Assembly: GCF_900101105.1 (NCBI RefSeq)
Contig: NZ_FNGA01000003.1
Coordinates: forward strand, 372,001 to 436,000
Reading direction: 5' to 3'
Length of the DNA: 64,000 bases
From: Maridesulfovibrio ferrireducens
Lineage (GTDB): Bacteria; Desulfobacterota; Desulfovibrionia; Desulfovibrionales; Desulfovibrionaceae
The number at the start of each line of letters is the position of its first letter. Position 1 is the stretch's first letter. The notes below the pieces were generated by a model, which saw only the letters and a program-made list of their open reading frames with translations, was not told the DNA's origin and made no database searches. The translations under genes and the position numbers were made by a program. Below, piece after piece: positions 17,970 to 27,099 of this stretch.

Positions 17970-18389
17970 CTAGTTCACCAACTCGAGGCTGCTGAAGAAG
18001 TAGGAAACTTCAACTTTAGCAGTGTCAGGTCCGTCAGATCCGTGTGATGCGTTAGCTTCAATGCTTGCACCGAAAGCTTTACGGATTGTTCCTTCTGCTG
18101 CTTCAGCAGGATTGGTTGCGCCCATGAGGTCACGGTAACGCTTGATAGCATTGTCACCTTCAAGAACGGAAACAACACAAGGACCGGAAATCATGTATTC
18201 TACGAGTTCACCGAAGAAAGGACGCTCTTTGTGAACAGCGTAGAATCCTTCAGCCTGAACTTTAGTCATCTGGATCATTTTGGTAGCTTTGATGGTAAGA
18301 CCGCTATCAGAGATCATTTTCAAGATGTCACCGATTTTGTTGTTCGCAACTGCATCTGGTTTGATGATAGAAAAAGTAAGTTCGCCCAT
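17970..18389 (-). CDS. ndk: Nucleoside diphosphate kinase
   Basis: A 139-residue enzyme balancing nucleoside triphosphate pools by transferring the terminal phosphate through a histidine. The active site NASHGSDG near the C-terminus carries that histidine, and [18 protein letters not shown] and [17 protein letters not shown] are canonical. The frame is open far upstream, but the ATG at 18389 has GGAGG nine bases upstream and gives the normal family length. It lies between the ABC ATPase gene and proC. Confidence 0.95.
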   Translation of the reverse strand: MGELTFSIIKPDAVANNKIGDILKMISDSGLTIKATKMIQMTKVQAEGFYAVHKERPFFGELVEYMISGPCVVSVLEGDNAIKRYRDLMGATNPAEAAEGTIRKAFGASIEANASHGSDGPDTAKVEVSYFFSSLELVN

Positions 18390-18480
18390 TGTAAAATCCT
18401 CCAAAGTGTATTGTTTTCTGCGGTTTTTCGCATAATTCAGGGCTGTAGCCCTGTCCGGAAAGGAAGCATGATTGACTGCT

Positions 18481-19275
18481 TTAAGAAAAAAGCATCCTGT
18501 CAGTTGCCATACTCTCGCCACGAAGGGAGTAAAACCTTTCAAGAAGGTCCTCAACTTTTAATCCCGTCTTTTCCTGTCCGGAAATATCTAAAATAATCGC
18601 TCCCTGATGGAACATTATTAATCTGTTACCCATGTTAATGGCCTGATTCATATTATGAGTCACCATTAATGTTGTCAGGTTGTCTCTGCTGACAACGGTT
18701 TCTGTTATTTCAAGAATTTTTTTACCGGTCTTGGGGTCAAGAGCTGCCGTATGTTCATCTAAAAGAAGTATGTCAGGTCTTGTCATTGTTGCCATTATCA
18801 TGGTCAGGGCTTGTCTTTGCCCGCCGGAAAGCAGTCCGACTTGATCTGTGAGGCGGTCTTCGAGGCCTAGCCCCAGTGTAGAAAGTTGTTCTCTAAAAAG
18901 AATTTTATCTTTCGTACGTACTCCGAATCCAAGTCCGCGTCTTTTGCCTCTTTTGAGCGCAAGAGCCATGTTCTGCTCAATGGTCAGAGAGGTGCAGGTT
19001 CCGAGTAGTGGATCTTGGAAAACTCTTCCCAGATTTGCCGCGCGTTTATGTTCAGGCCACGAGGTTACGTCTTGATTATTAATAAGAATTTTGCCGCTGG
19101 AAAGGATAAATGATCCGGCAATAGAGTTCAGGAAAGTAGACTTGCCTGCTCCGTTTGAGCCGATAATGGTTATGAAATCGCCTTTATCAACTTTAAGATC
19201 AATTTCGCGTAATGCCTGAACTTCATTTACACTGTTAGGATTGAAAGTTTTGACGGCTTTTTGAATGGTAAGCAT
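18481..19275 (-). CDS. ABC transporter ATP-binding protein (TrpXYZ-like system)
   Basis: A 264-residue ATPase with Walker [15 protein letters not shown], signature [17 protein letters not shown] and Walker [17 protein letters not shown]. The DEHTAALDP form and the partner types place it with the branched-chain-like group of importers whose members include the tryptophan/tyrosine TrpXYZ set. Its start codon overlaps the permease stop by one base (TAATG), so translation is coupled. Together with the permease and binding protein it forms a complete importer; the substrate, perhaps an aromatic amino acid or peptide-like solute, is inferred only from family. Confidence 0.82.
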   Translation of the reverse strand: MLTIQKAVKTFNPNSVNEVQALREIDLKVDKGDFITIIGSNGAGKSTFLNSIAGSFILSSGKILINNQDVTSWPEHKRAANLGRVFQDPLLGTCTSLTIEQNMALALKRGKRRGLGFGVRTKDKILFREQLSTLGLGLEDRLTDQVGLLSGGQRQALTMIMATMTRPDILLLDEHTAALDPKTGKKILEITETVVSRDNLTTLMVTHNMNQAINMGNRLIMFHQGAIILDISGQEKTGLKVEDLLERFYSLRGESMATDRMLFS

Positions 19276-20180
19276 TATGCGCGAAGCCTCCTTCCGAGAA
19301 CATTAGCTTTGATCTGCGGAGAGACTAGTGCTGCGATAACCAGAACCGCTGTGACTAGATTGAGGTCACTGGGGGTGAATGCAAAATCACCGAACCTCAT
19401 GCCTAGAGCCAGAGCAATTGCTATCCTGTAAAGTACAGAGCCGAGCACTGCGGAAATCATGGCGCAGGTGATTGTTTTTGTGCCGAAAATTGTTTCGCCG
19501 ATGATAACAGAAGCCAGTCCGGCGATAATCGTACCGATTCCCATATTAACGTCGGCAGAACCTTGATTCTGTGCCACCAGTGCGCCGGACAGGGCGACCA
19601 TCCCGTTTGATAAACCAACTCCGAATATTATCATCATGTCGCGGTTTACACCTAGACTGGTGATCATTTTTGGGTTGTCTCCGGTTGCCAGCATAGCAAG
19701 CCCGAAAGATGTCTTGAGGAACCAGATAAAAGCGATAAGTCCGGTAATGGATATAATCGCGAAAAGTATCGGGGTGGAAATATACGGGGCAAGTCCGGTC
19801 ATTTCCATAAATTTGTCAATTAAAGTGTCTTGTCCGAGTAATGTTATATTCGGTCTGCCCATGATACGGATATTTATAGAATATAATGAGATCATGGTCA
19901 GAATAGACGCGAGCAAATGCAATATCTTGAATTTGGTATTAAGTATTCCCGTGACAGCGCCGGCAATAAAGCCTGCACAGACAGCCATGCCCATGGCTAA
20001 AAAAGGATGATATCCGTTTGTTATTGCAACGGCTGAAACCGCAGCACCAAGTGGCAGACTGCCGTCAACAGTCAGGTCGGGAAAGTCTAAAACTCTGAAT
20101 GTAAGGTATACTCCAAGAACCATCAGCCCGAAGGCAAATCCTTGTTCAAGAGCACCCATGAAAGCATATAAGCTGATCAT
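19275..20180 (-). CDS. ABC transporter permease (TrpXYZ-like system)
   Basis: A 301-residue inner-membrane protein with eight or more hydrophobic segments. GLMVLGVYLTFRVLDFPDLTVDGSLPLGAA is family-typical, with FPDLTVDGS near residues 33-41 distinctive for the permeases paired with ABC-type substrate-binding proteins of the TrpX group. GIGTIIAGLASVIIGE is the loop that contacts the ATPase. It is preceded by a terminator-like hairpin at 20221-20246 that probably lowers its expression relative to the binding protein gene upstream. Confidence 0.82.
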   Translation of the reverse strand: MISLYAFMGALEQGFAFGLMVLGVYLTFRVLDFPDLTVDGSLPLGAAVSAVAITNGYHPFLAMGMAVCAGFIAGAVTGILNTKFKILHLLASILTMISLYSINIRIMGRPNITLLGQDTLIDKFMEMTGLAPYISTPILFAIISITGLIAFIWFLKTSFGLAMLATGDNPKMITSLGVNRDMMIIFGVGLSNGMVALSGALVAQNQGSADVNMGIGTIIAGLASVIIGETIFGTKTITCAMISAVLGSVLYRIAIALALGMRFGDFAFTPSDLNLVTAVLVIAALVSPQIKANVLGRRLRA

Positions 20181-20220
20181 TTTTTAAATAGGGGTAATAG
20201 CGTTTTGTTTTATAAAAAAT

Positions 20221-20246
20221 AAAGGCGCGGTTTCTACCGCGCCTTT
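20221..20246 (-). terminator. Intrinsic terminator within the importer operon
   Basis: AAAGGCGCGG and CCGCGCCTTT form a perfect 10-bp stem with a 6-base loop; on the minus strand TATTTTTTAT follows. Placed between the binding protein gene and the permease gene, it would allow partial readthrough and a higher dose of binding protein. Confidence 0.8.
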
Positions 20247-20277
20247 AACTCGATTGCGTGAATTTGGCAAATAGCAA

Positions 20278-21228
20278 TTATTTGACGATTTCGTCTGCTC
20301 TGTCCAAAACCTGTTTTGGAATTGCGATTCCCATTTGAGATGCAGCGGCAGGATTGATGAACAATTGAAGGTTCTGCAATGATTCGACAGGCGTATTTGC
20401 AGGCTTAGCGTTTTTAGACAGGATGCGAACCGCCATGTCTGCTGTTTGAAGTCCCATGCGATAATAATCTAAAGCCAAAGCAGCCACTGTGCCGCGTTTT
20501 ACAGAATCAGTGTCAGCTGAGAATATAGGCAGTTTGTTTTGTCTGCATACTTTTATAGCGGCTTCGAGTCCTGAAACAACGGTGTTGTCGAGGGGAATGT
20601 ATATGGCGTCACATTTACCGACAAGAGATTTTGCGGCCTGATATACTCCGCTGGAGTTGGCTATCGAAGCTTCTTCCACTTTGATGTCAAAGCTTTTGCA
20701 TACTTCTTTAAGAACTTTAATCAGTACGACTGAGTTGGATTCTCCTGCATTATAGATCGTTCCGATGGTTTTGACCTCTGGCAGAAATTCTTTAATAAGC
20801 TCAACTTGGCGCAGTATGGGGCTCATATCCGTCATGCCGGTAATATTCTTACCGGGGATCATCAGGCTTTTAACAAGTCCTGCCGCAACAGGGTCGGTAA
20901 CGCCGGTGAAAAGGATAGGGGTTTCTTTAATTTTCTGAGCAACTGCTTGCGCGGAAGGAGTTGTGATGGCTAAGATGAGATCGGGATTTTCACCTTTAAT
21001 CTGGTTAGCGATTTGAACATTATTAGCCTGATTTCCTTGCGCTATATGAACATTATACTGAACATTAATTCCAGCTTCTTTCATGCGGTCTTTAAATCCT
21101 TCGCGCATGGAGTCAAGGGAAGGGTGCTCAACTATCTGGGTTATGGATACTGTGTAGCTCTGGGCTGAATGGATGACTGGTACCGCAATCATGAAAATTA
21201 AAACCATAAAAAGTAGGATTTTTTTCAT
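20278..21228 (-). CDS. ABC transporter substrate-binding protein (TrpX family)
   Basis: A 316-residue periplasmic binding protein with a cleavable signal peptide (KKILLFMVLIFMIAVPVIHS). The mature part starts with a YTVSITQIVEHPSLDSMREG segment, the family hallmark, followed by type I periplasmic-binding folds with ILFTGVTDPVAAGLV, GTIYNAGESNSV and AIYIPLDNTVVSG. Related proteins bind tryptophan or tyrosine, but many members are uncharacterised, so the ligand remains open. It is the first gene of the importer unit and is separated from the permease by a terminator-like hairpin. Confidence 0.85.
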   Translation of the reverse strand: MKKILLFMVLIFMIAVPVIHSAQSYTVSITQIVEHPSLDSMREGFKDRMKEAGINVQYNVHIAQGNQANNVQIANQIKGENPDLILAITTPSAQAVAQKIKETPILFTGVTDPVAAGLVKSLMIPGKNITGMTDMSPILRQVELIKEFLPEVKTIGTIYNAGESNSVVLIKVLKEVCKSFDIKVEEASIANSSGVYQAAKSLVGKCDAIYIPLDNTVVSGLEAAIKVCRQNKLPIFSADTDSVKRGTVAALALDYYRMGLQTADMAVRILSKNAKPANTPVESLQNLQLFINPAAASQMGIAIPKQVLDRADEIVK

Positions 21229-21396
21229 CCGTCATATACCTTTGTGTTGAAAATATTAATATAACTATCGGACCTTAAAAAAACTATTCCAGTTTAGTCA
21301 CTGCATGAATTTAATGGACTAAAAAAAACATAAATTAAAGGACAAATCTACTTATTTGTTGTTTATGTTTATGAAAAAGCCTGACAATCAGATTTT

Positions 21397-22662
21397 TTAG
21401 CTCTTTGGAACCAGATCCTTAACGGGGACTACTTTTATTTTGCCGTTTATTTCTACTGACCATTGCTTAATTGCTTCAAGTGTTTCGCGGTTCGGGTGAC
21501 CAATTGCAATGGATTGACCCGTTTTGCGTGCAATTTTAGCCGCTTTGGCTAATTGAAACTTAATTGCGGCTACATCTTTTACATTATCAAGAAAGATATT
21601 TCTTTCGTACAGAGTTACCTTAGCTTTTTTAGCTGCTTTGCGTGCCGTGCTCTTTGCTGTTGTGCGGCTGTCCAGAAAGAATATCTTTTTTTGGTGTAGA
21701 GGAATCATTACTTCCGACATTCCTGCAAGATTCTCAGTGAATCTTGACCCCATATGATTATTCAATCCTGTCGCATAAGGTACTTTATTCATTGCAGTGA
21801 CGACGCGCTGCTGAATTGTTTTTGAATCCATACCAACGAGCAGTGAGTCTGCTCCCGGGTTTACTTTCGGGTATCCTTTGGGTTGCATCGGGAGATGGAT
21901 CATTATCTCATTTCCGCTATTCTTCGCTATTTTGGCCACTTTATTTACGTGAGAACTATTGGGCCAAATAGAAAAAGTTACTTTAATATCGAGAGCGGCC
22001 AGTCCACGCGCGAAGTTTACGTCTTCTCCCATGTCGTCAATAACAATGGCCATTTTAGGAGCGTTGGGATCAATTACGACAGCAACAGGTTTTTCTTGTT
22101 GAATCGCAGTGTCTATGAAGAACTTATGGGTCGGAACTTCGTTGATACTGAGCAGCCAGCATCCTTCGGATACTTTGTGAATATTGGCCGCCAGTCCTGC
22201 TGCGCTAAGCCTTTTTTTTATGTTTTCAACGAAATTCAGCTTGTTTCCGTTAAGAGGAAATCTAAGTTGCTGAAAATGAAAATAGCGGCCCTGATGTTTT
22301 TTCAGGGTTACATCTTCCAATTTCAGGTCAGACATTGAGACGTCAGCTGATTTAAGAGTATTAATAAGGGATAAATCAGCAATCTTGACTAAATCTTCGA
22401 GGTCATCTTTTTCAATTTCCTCGTAGGGATTTGTAGAATTTGCCGATGTGAATCCTTGCTGTTCGTGAGGGATAGATTGCTTATGATCTGCAACTGTATC
22501 AGAACCGCTGTAGACCATTAAAGCAATGATCAGGCATATGAACGTGGCTGTTGCAATCGTGGCGATTGCAATTCCAAGTGGTTTTGAAAGATAAGCCCGA
22601 ATCCCCGGATTTTCTACCGGGGTTTCGGGCTTATCATTTTGGTCCGTAGTATTATTTACCAC
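21397..22662 (-). CDS. Divergent polysaccharide deacetylase family protein
   Basis: A 421-residue protein with an N-terminal cytoplasmic stretch, one membrane anchor near residues 29-51 and a periplasmic NodB-like domain in the C-terminal 220 residues. MAIVIDDMGEDVNFARG, TFSIWPNSSH, MIHLPMQPKG and NNHMGSRFTEN are the conserved motifs of the divergent polysaccharide deacetylase (YibQ-like) family. The start is GTG with AGGAG nine bases before. It is the last of five contiguous genes with prmA, a DNA glycosylase, an EnvC-like protein and an S41 protease; the EnvC-protease-deacetylase order recurs in many proteobacteria and suggests a role in septal peptidoglycan processing. Confidence 0.85.
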   Translation of the reverse strand: MVNNTTDQNDKPETPVENPGIRAYLSKPLGIAIATIATATFICLIIALMVYSGSDTVADHKQSIPHEQQGFTSANSTNPYEEIEKDDLEDLVKIADLSLINTLKSADVSMSDLKLEDVTLKKHQGRYFHFQQLRFPLNGNKLNFVENIKKRLSAAGLAANIHKVSEGCWLLSINEVPTHKFFIDTAIQQEKPVAVVIDPNAPKMAIVIDDMGEDVNFARGLAALDIKVTFSIWPNSSHVNKVAKIAKNSGNEIMIHLPMQPKGYPKVNPGADSLLVGMDSKTIQQRVVTAMNKVPYATGLNNHMGSRFTENLAGMSEVMIPLHQKKIFFLDSRTTAKSTARKAAKKAKVTLYERNIFLDNVKDVAAIKFQLAKAAKIARKTGQSIAIGHPNRETLEAIKQWSVEINGKIKVVPVKDLVPKS

Positions 22663-22679
22663 TTCAATTAACTCCTACG

Positions 22680-23960
22680 CTACTTAATTTCCTTTAAGCG
22701 GGGAAGCTGCTTCACCAGTTGCAGACTGAGTCTGAGCTGGTTATCTTTTTCAAGCATTTTAAGAGCCTTATCATCTTGAAGTTTTTCTTTGTCGGATTTA
22801 GATCCACCGTTATTTTCCAGATGTCTGCTCAGATCTTTTTCTCTTACTATGAAGCGGTCATTTTTATCATCATCTTTGGATGGCGGGATGAAAGGATATA
22901 CGATGTCAGGATCAATTCCTTCAGCCTGAATGGAGCGTCCGCTAGGTGTGTAGTAAAGCGCTGTAGTCAGCTTGATTCCTGATCCGTCAGCCATGGGGAT
23001 GATGGTTTGTACAGAGCCTTTACCGAATGTGCGTTCACCGACAAGCAAAGCTCTGTCGTGATCTTTCAATGCTCCGGCAACGATCTCGGAAGCCGATGCA
23101 GAACCTGAATTAATAAGTGTGACTATGGGCACATCCGCATAGCTTGCATTTCCTTCAGCCATAAAATCTTTTCTGCTGTTTTTGTCGCGGCCTTCAATAT
23201 AGACGAGGAGTCCTTCAGCTATGAAAGTGTCTGCGACTGATGCAGCCTGAGTGAGGAGTCCGCCGGGATTGTTGCGTAAATCCAGAACGATTCCTTTAAG
23301 TTCATTTGATTTCTTGTATTTTTTAAGAGCCTTGTGCATGTCGCTTGTAGTGTTTTCACTGAAGCGGGTAAGTCTCAGGTATAAATAGCCTTTTTCAAGT
23401 TCCTGACTTTTTACGCTTTGAATCTGGATTGATCCACGGGTAATAGTCACTTTGACAGGCTTATTTTCGTTTTTATGGAGAATAGTAAGCACTACATCTG
23501 TTCCACGCTTACCTCTGATTTTGCCTACTGCTTCCATAAGAGAAATTGACTGTGTTGAAGTTCCGTCAATTTCAAGGATTATGTCACCGGATTGAAGTCC
23601 AGCTTTGTAAGCAGGAGTATCTTCAATAGGTGAAATTACAGTCAAACGACCTTTATCAAGACTGATTTCAATACCGATGCCGCTGAATGCTCCACTGGTA
23701 GCTTCCTGCATTTCTTTGAAATCATCTTTAGAAAGAAAAGTAGAATGAGGATCAAGCTGCTCAAGCATGCCTTTTACAGCATCGTTGACCAGTTCTTTGC
23801 GGGAAATGTCTTCTACGTAGTTATGCTCAACTAAATCCAGTACCTGACTGAATCTGCGTAAAGGCTGAAAGCGGTCTTCATCAACGGCTTCAGAATTCTG
23901 CGGGGCAGCAGAAATTACGAAAAGACAGACGATAGCTATCATCCACAAAGTTTTTCTCAT
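22680..23960 (-). CDS. S41 family C-terminal processing peptidase
   Basis: A 426-residue secreted serine protease with an N-terminal signal peptide (residues about 1-25), a PDZ domain (about 90-165, with FSGIGIEISLDKGRLTVISP) and the S41 catalytic domain (about 195-360). The catalytic serine is in NSGSASASEIVAGAL and the lysine in GERTFGKGSVQT, both intact. Such proteases trim periplasmic or exported proteins and, in this gene order, are often linked to peptidoglycan hydrolase regulation. GGAGG lies a few bases before the ATG. It lies 17 bases upstream of the deacetylase gene. Confidence 0.92.
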   Translation of the reverse strand: MRKTLWMIAIVCLFVISAAPQNSEAVDEDRFQPLRRFSQVLDLVEHNYVEDISRKELVNDAVKGMLEQLDPHSTFLSKDDFKEMQEATSGAFSGIGIEISLDKGRLTVISPIEDTPAYKAGLQSGDIILEIDGTSTQSISLMEAVGKIRGKRGTDVVLTILHKNENKPVKVTITRGSIQIQSVKSQELEKGYLYLRLTRFSENTTSDMHKALKKYKKSNELKGIVLDLRNNPGGLLTQAASVADTFIAEGLLVYIEGRDKNSRKDFMAEGNASYADVPIVTLINSGSASASEIVAGALKDHDRALLVGERTFGKGSVQTIIPMADGSGIKLTTALYYTPSGRSIQAEGIDPDIVYPFIPPSKDDDKNDRFIVREKDLSRHLENNGGSKSDKEKLQDDKALKMLEKDNQLRLSLQLVKQLPRLKEIK

Positions 23961-24030
23961 TTGTTCCTCCAGCTGGGTGGGTGCTGTATCTTGCGAAAGT
24001 TATTATTCATTTGAAAGTTATTACTCATTA

Positions 24031-25158
24031 TTATCGGGAAAGCCATTTTTGCGGGTTAACGGGTTTCTGGTGAAAACGCAATTCAAAATAGAGTCCGGTA
24101 CCTTTAAGTGTAGGATAATATCCTGTTTTTCCGATAACTTCATCCTTTTCAACTTCCTGCCCTGTTTTTACGAAGCTTTCCGAAAGGTAAGCATACAGGG
24201 AGTAGTAATTGTATCCGTGGTAAATGATAACAACGCGCCCGAATCCTCTAAGGGTGTCATTATGAACGACTTTTCCCCAGAAAATGGATTTGACATCAAT
24301 ATTGCCATTGGTTGCGTAACCTTCTCCCCGCACAGGAGGTTTTGCCGAAGGTTTAAAGTTAATTTTAACCTTACCGTCACAAGGGGCCGGCAGTGATCCC
24401 TGAAAATTAAGAATCTTTTTGCTGGTCAGACTTTTAAGTTTGTAATTCAGTTTGTTAATTGTATCAAGAAGAGCTTTTAATTCCTGCTCCCTACTCATTT
24501 TCATGGATCTGATCTGTCTGATTCCGGAAAGAAGGCTTAGTTTGTCTTTTAGTAAAAGGTCTTTTGTCTTATTGATTTTCGTCAGTTTTTTTTGGGCTTT
24601 TAAATGAAGATCCTTTTGAACTTCAAGATTTTCTGAAATCATTTTAGCTTTATTTTCAGCTTTGGTAAGTTCAGTTTTTGCATCTTTATAGATTGAGGCA
24701 AGCCATACAAAATTACGATCAGAGCTTTCCCAGTCTTCAAGAGAACCGAATTTGTTTTCGAGCTTTCGGGAATGAATAGGCCATAGCTTTGCAAGCATCA
24801 GCTTTAAGTTGCCTACGATCTTTTCCAGATCATCCTGTAGGACGGCATGTTCCTTTTTAGCCGCATTTTCATCAGCAATAATTTTGCTCAGCTCGTCTTC
24901 GCTTCTGAAAAGTTTTCGTTCAATGTCAGTTATTCTGTCTTCAATTGATGCAAGTTCACCAAACATATCCCTTTCTTCGCGGGTTAGTTTTAATAAAACT
25001 TGTTTTTGTTGTTGAATGTGTTGCTTTTGATCTTTGATTTCTTCACGGATTCTGTTCGCAGCAGAACCCTCCGCCATCGCATAAGAAGTCGATAGCAGGG
25101 AAAAAGCAAACAAAGCTGCTGTAACGATCAGTATATGTCTAAAGGACACTTTAAGCAT
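24031..25158 (-). CDS. EnvC-like murein hydrolase activator
   Basis: A 375-residue periplasmic protein: signal peptide (about 1-29), long coiled coil (about 33-250) and a C-terminal M23/LytM domain. The LytM domain is degenerate: the usual HxH near the end is replaced (YSLYAYL and YFELRFH instead of TLYAHL and HLHFE), and the upstream HxxxD ligand pair is not seen. This is the pattern of EnvC, which activates cell-wall amidases at the septum without cutting murein itself. It lies upstream of the S41 protease and deacetylase genes and 13 bases downstream of the glycosylase gene. Confidence 0.85.
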   Translation of the reverse strand: MLKVSFRHILIVTAALFAFSLLSTSYAMAEGSAANRIREEIKDQKQHIQQQKQVLLKLTREERDMFGELASIEDRITDIERKLFRSEDELSKIIADENAAKKEHAVLQDDLEKIVGNLKLMLAKLWPIHSRKLENKFGSLEDWESSDRNFVWLASIYKDAKTELTKAENKAKMISENLEVQKDLHLKAQKKLTKINKTKDLLLKDKLSLLSGIRQIRSMKMSREQELKALLDTINKLNYKLKSLTSKKILNFQGSLPAPCDGKVKINFKPSAKPPVRGEGYATNGNIDVKSIFWGKVVHNDTLRGFGRVVIIYHGYNYYSLYAYLSESFVKTGQEVEKDEVIGKTGYYPTLKGTGLYFELRFHQKPVNPQKWLSR

Positions 25159-25171
25159 ATTTCATAATGGT

Positions 25172-25825
25172 TCAGTTGTTGAGAAATTTTCCCAGTGGGC
25201 AGTTGTCACAATCGGGGTCAGTTTTTTTACACCATTCTTTCGCCGTTTTAACCAGAAGAGCATGATATTCGTTGAATAGTTGTACATCATCTCTTAAAAC
25301 GTCCATGAAAAAATCTTGAAGTTCATGGTATTCAATATCCTCGTGGATTAACATATGTCTATTGAAAATTCTTCGAGTGTAGGCATCAACAACAAATATA
25401 GGCTTTTTCAGTGCATAGAGCAGGATTGAATCAGCTGTTTCCGGTCCGATACCTTTTACAGAAAGAAGTTTTTCTCTCAGCGTAAAGGTGTCGAAAGCGG
25501 CTAAATCTGTAATGCACTCAGCAGAATTATCATCTAGAAAATCCAGAAAATTGATCAGTCTTACAGATTTTATTCTAAAAAATCCGGAAGGGCGGATCAG
25601 TTCCTGTAATTCTTCTAAAGATAGTTTACGGATTCCCTGAAGGGTCAGCGCATCATTTTCTTTAAGGTTATGAATTGCTTTTTCGACATTCTTCCAGTTT
25701 GTATTCTGTACGAGTATCGCTCCGACCGCTATTTCAAACGGAGTTTCACCGGGCCACCAATGACTTGGGCCTAAGGTCTTTGATAAGGCCTCGTAGTAGC
25801 CCATGAGTAAAGATTCTCTGTCCAT
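25172..25825 (-). CDS. HhH-GPD DNA glycosylase, MagIII/endonuclease III-like
   Basis: A 217-residue helix-hairpin-helix glycosylase. WWPGETPFEIAVGAILVQNT resembles the N-terminus of MagIII-type 3-methyladenine glycosylases. The hairpin is VKGIGPETADSI, with Glu129 where bifunctional endonuclease III has its catalytic lysine, while the catalytic aspartate is kept in VVDAYTRRI (Asp147). Three C-terminal cysteines (199, 206, 209) have the spacing of the endonuclease III iron-sulfur loop but the fourth cysteine is absent, as the protein ends first. This predicts a monofunctional base-excision enzyme without lyase activity. It lies between prmA and envC with 12-base gaps. Confidence 0.8.
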   Translation of the reverse strand: MDRESLLMGYYEALSKTLGPSHWWPGETPFEIAVGAILVQNTNWKNVEKAIHNLKENDALTLQGIRKLSLEELQELIRPSGFFRIKSVRLINFLDFLDDNSAECITDLAAFDTFTLREKLLSVKGIGPETADSILLYALKKPIFVVDAYTRRIFNRHMLIHEDIEYHELQDFFMDVLRDDVQLFNEYHALLVKTAKEWCKKTDPDCDNCPLGKFLNN

Positions 25826-25837
25826 TGTTTTTCTTTC

Positions 25838-26710
25838 TTAATTGTCAGTTGCGCCGGTATTTTTCCAGAGCAGGGCAGCCCATTCACCGTCTATGAATAT
25901 TTCAGGAGCAGGCAGTCCTTTTGTGATATATGCCTTGGCGACACTTTCGGCCTGTTCGTTCAATATTCCTGAAAGAATCAGGATTGAGTTCTCTTTCAAT
26001 CTTGCAATAACAGCAGGAGACAATTCAATGAGGGGGCCTGATAATATATTAGCAACCACAAGATCATATTTCAGATTTTGATCAATGCAGTCAGCGCTTC
26101 CGACGGCAAGGGTTATGTCGGATTCAACTCCGTTGTTTTCCATGTTTTCCAGAGCGCAGATAATAGATTGCGGATCAATATCGACGCCTGTTCCTTTAAG
26201 TCCCAGCTTTGCAAGGGCAATTGCGAGGATGGCGGAACCTGTCCCGAGATCAAAAAAAGACATCTTCGGATCAAGTTTACCTTCACGGAATAGTTTACTG
26301 ATTAATTCAAGGCAAAGAGCTGTCGTCGGGTGATTACCTGTACCGAAAGCCATTTTAGGTTCAATGACGATATGCATCAACCCTTCGGTTTTGGTGTCCA
26401 TCAACCACGGAGGCAAAATTTCAAACATGTCTCCGCAAACGATTGGTACAAAAAATTCTTTCCAGGCAAGTCCCCAGTTTTCCTCTTCAATTTCTTCGTG
26501 GATACATCCTGCTTCGGGCCACCTTTTTTTTATCTCATCAATTATCTCTGTTCCCAGAGAGTGATCTTCAAGATGCATGGTGTAAAAGATACTGTCATCA
26601 TCAAGCGGTTTTTCTTCCCATCCATGAGCAACTTTTCCGGAAAGATATACCTGACACTCGGCATTTTCTATTTCAGGCAGTGTGAATTGAATTTTAAGAA
26701 GTGTGGACAT
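25838..26710 (-). CDS. prmA: Ribosomal protein L11 methyltransferase
   Basis: A 290-residue enzyme that methylates ribosomal protein L11 using S-adenosylmethionine. The N-terminal 100 residues are the substrate-binding part with EEENWGLAWKEFF; the SAM site is FFDLGTGSAILAIALAKLG and the conserved VIEPKMAFGTGNHPTT and VVANILSGPLIEL follow PrmA. It heads the envelope cluster, though its product works on ribosomes; in several proteobacteria it is likewise a first gene of mixed operons. No strong ribosome binding site is seen before its ATG. Confidence 0.92.
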   Translation of the reverse strand: MSTLLKIQFTLPEIENAECQVYLSGKVAHGWEEKPLDDDSIFYTMHLEDHSLGTEIIDEIKKRWPEAGCIHEEIEEENWGLAWKEFFVPIVCGDMFEILPPWLMDTKTEGLMHIVIEPKMAFGTGNHPTTALCLELISKLFREGKLDPKMSFFDLGTGSAILAIALAKLGLKGTGVDIDPQSIICALENMENNGVESDITLAVGSADCIDQNLKYDLVVANILSGPLIELSPAVIARLKENSILILSGILNEQAESVAKAYITKGLPAPEIFIDGEWAALLWKNTGATDN

Positions 26711-26752
26711 TTAATCGCCTTATTTTGTTATTAAGATATATTTTGTGCTGCA

Positions 26753-26804
26753 AAAAAGCCCAAATACTCACGTATGAAACATACGTTTTGTCCTTGGGCT
26801 TTTT
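26753..26804. terminator. Two-tier intrinsic terminator
   Basis: Outer arms AAAAAGCCCAA/TTGGGCTTTTT enclose an inner hairpin ACGTATG/CATACGT. With A and T runs at both ends it can work in either direction; on the minus strand it ends the unit at 26823-27029, just ahead of prmA. Confidence 0.85.
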
Positions 26805-26822
26805 GTTTTTCAGGATTAAGAT

Positions 26823-27029
26823 TTATATCATCTGGTCTATTATAGTTCCTTTTCCGGTCACTCTGTTCATAACTGAGGAAGCCTCTTTTGCAAGATCTGC
26901 TTCATGAGCCCTGAGTGCAGGGCCGTGCATATCATTAGCAACGTCAGTCCGCTCTGTATTGGTCGCAGGTATAAAGGAGGTATCTTGAACGCCTCCCTCT
27001 ACAGGGATGGAAAGGGCGATTGTATCCAT
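26823..27029 (-). CDS. Hypothetical protein, 68 residues
   Basis: A soluble 68-residue protein of unrecognised family beginning MDTIALSIPVEGGVQDTS and ending in ASSVMNRVTGKGTIIDQMI. It has no cysteines, membrane segment or signal peptide. Evidence that it is real: a CTGGAGAG ribosome binding site upstream, a promoter-like TTGACC-N17-TATCTT before an inverted repeat, and an intrinsic terminator directly behind it, so it is a complete one-gene unit. Its ending loosely recalls small flagellar or motility-associated proteins, but that is a weak impression. Confidence 0.6.
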   Translation of the reverse strand: MDTIALSIPVEGGVQDTSFIPATNTERTDVANDMHGPALRAHEADLAKEASSVMNRVTGKGTIIDQMI

Positions 27030-27048
27030 TTCTGTCTCTCCAGTTTTT

Positions 27049-27072
27049 CTTATCTTATACTATAAAGATAAG
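27049..27072 (-). promoter_or_regulatory. Inverted repeat in the promoter of the 68-residue gene
   Basis: CTTATCTT and AAGATAAG, 8-bp perfect arms separated by 8 bases, lie between the ribosome binding site and the presumed -10 of the gene at 26823-27029. The placement, over the likely transcription start, suits a repressor operator; a hairpin in the leader is the alternative. Confidence 0.35.
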
Positions 27073-27099
27073 TTTGGGTAGAATGATGGTCAAGTCGCA

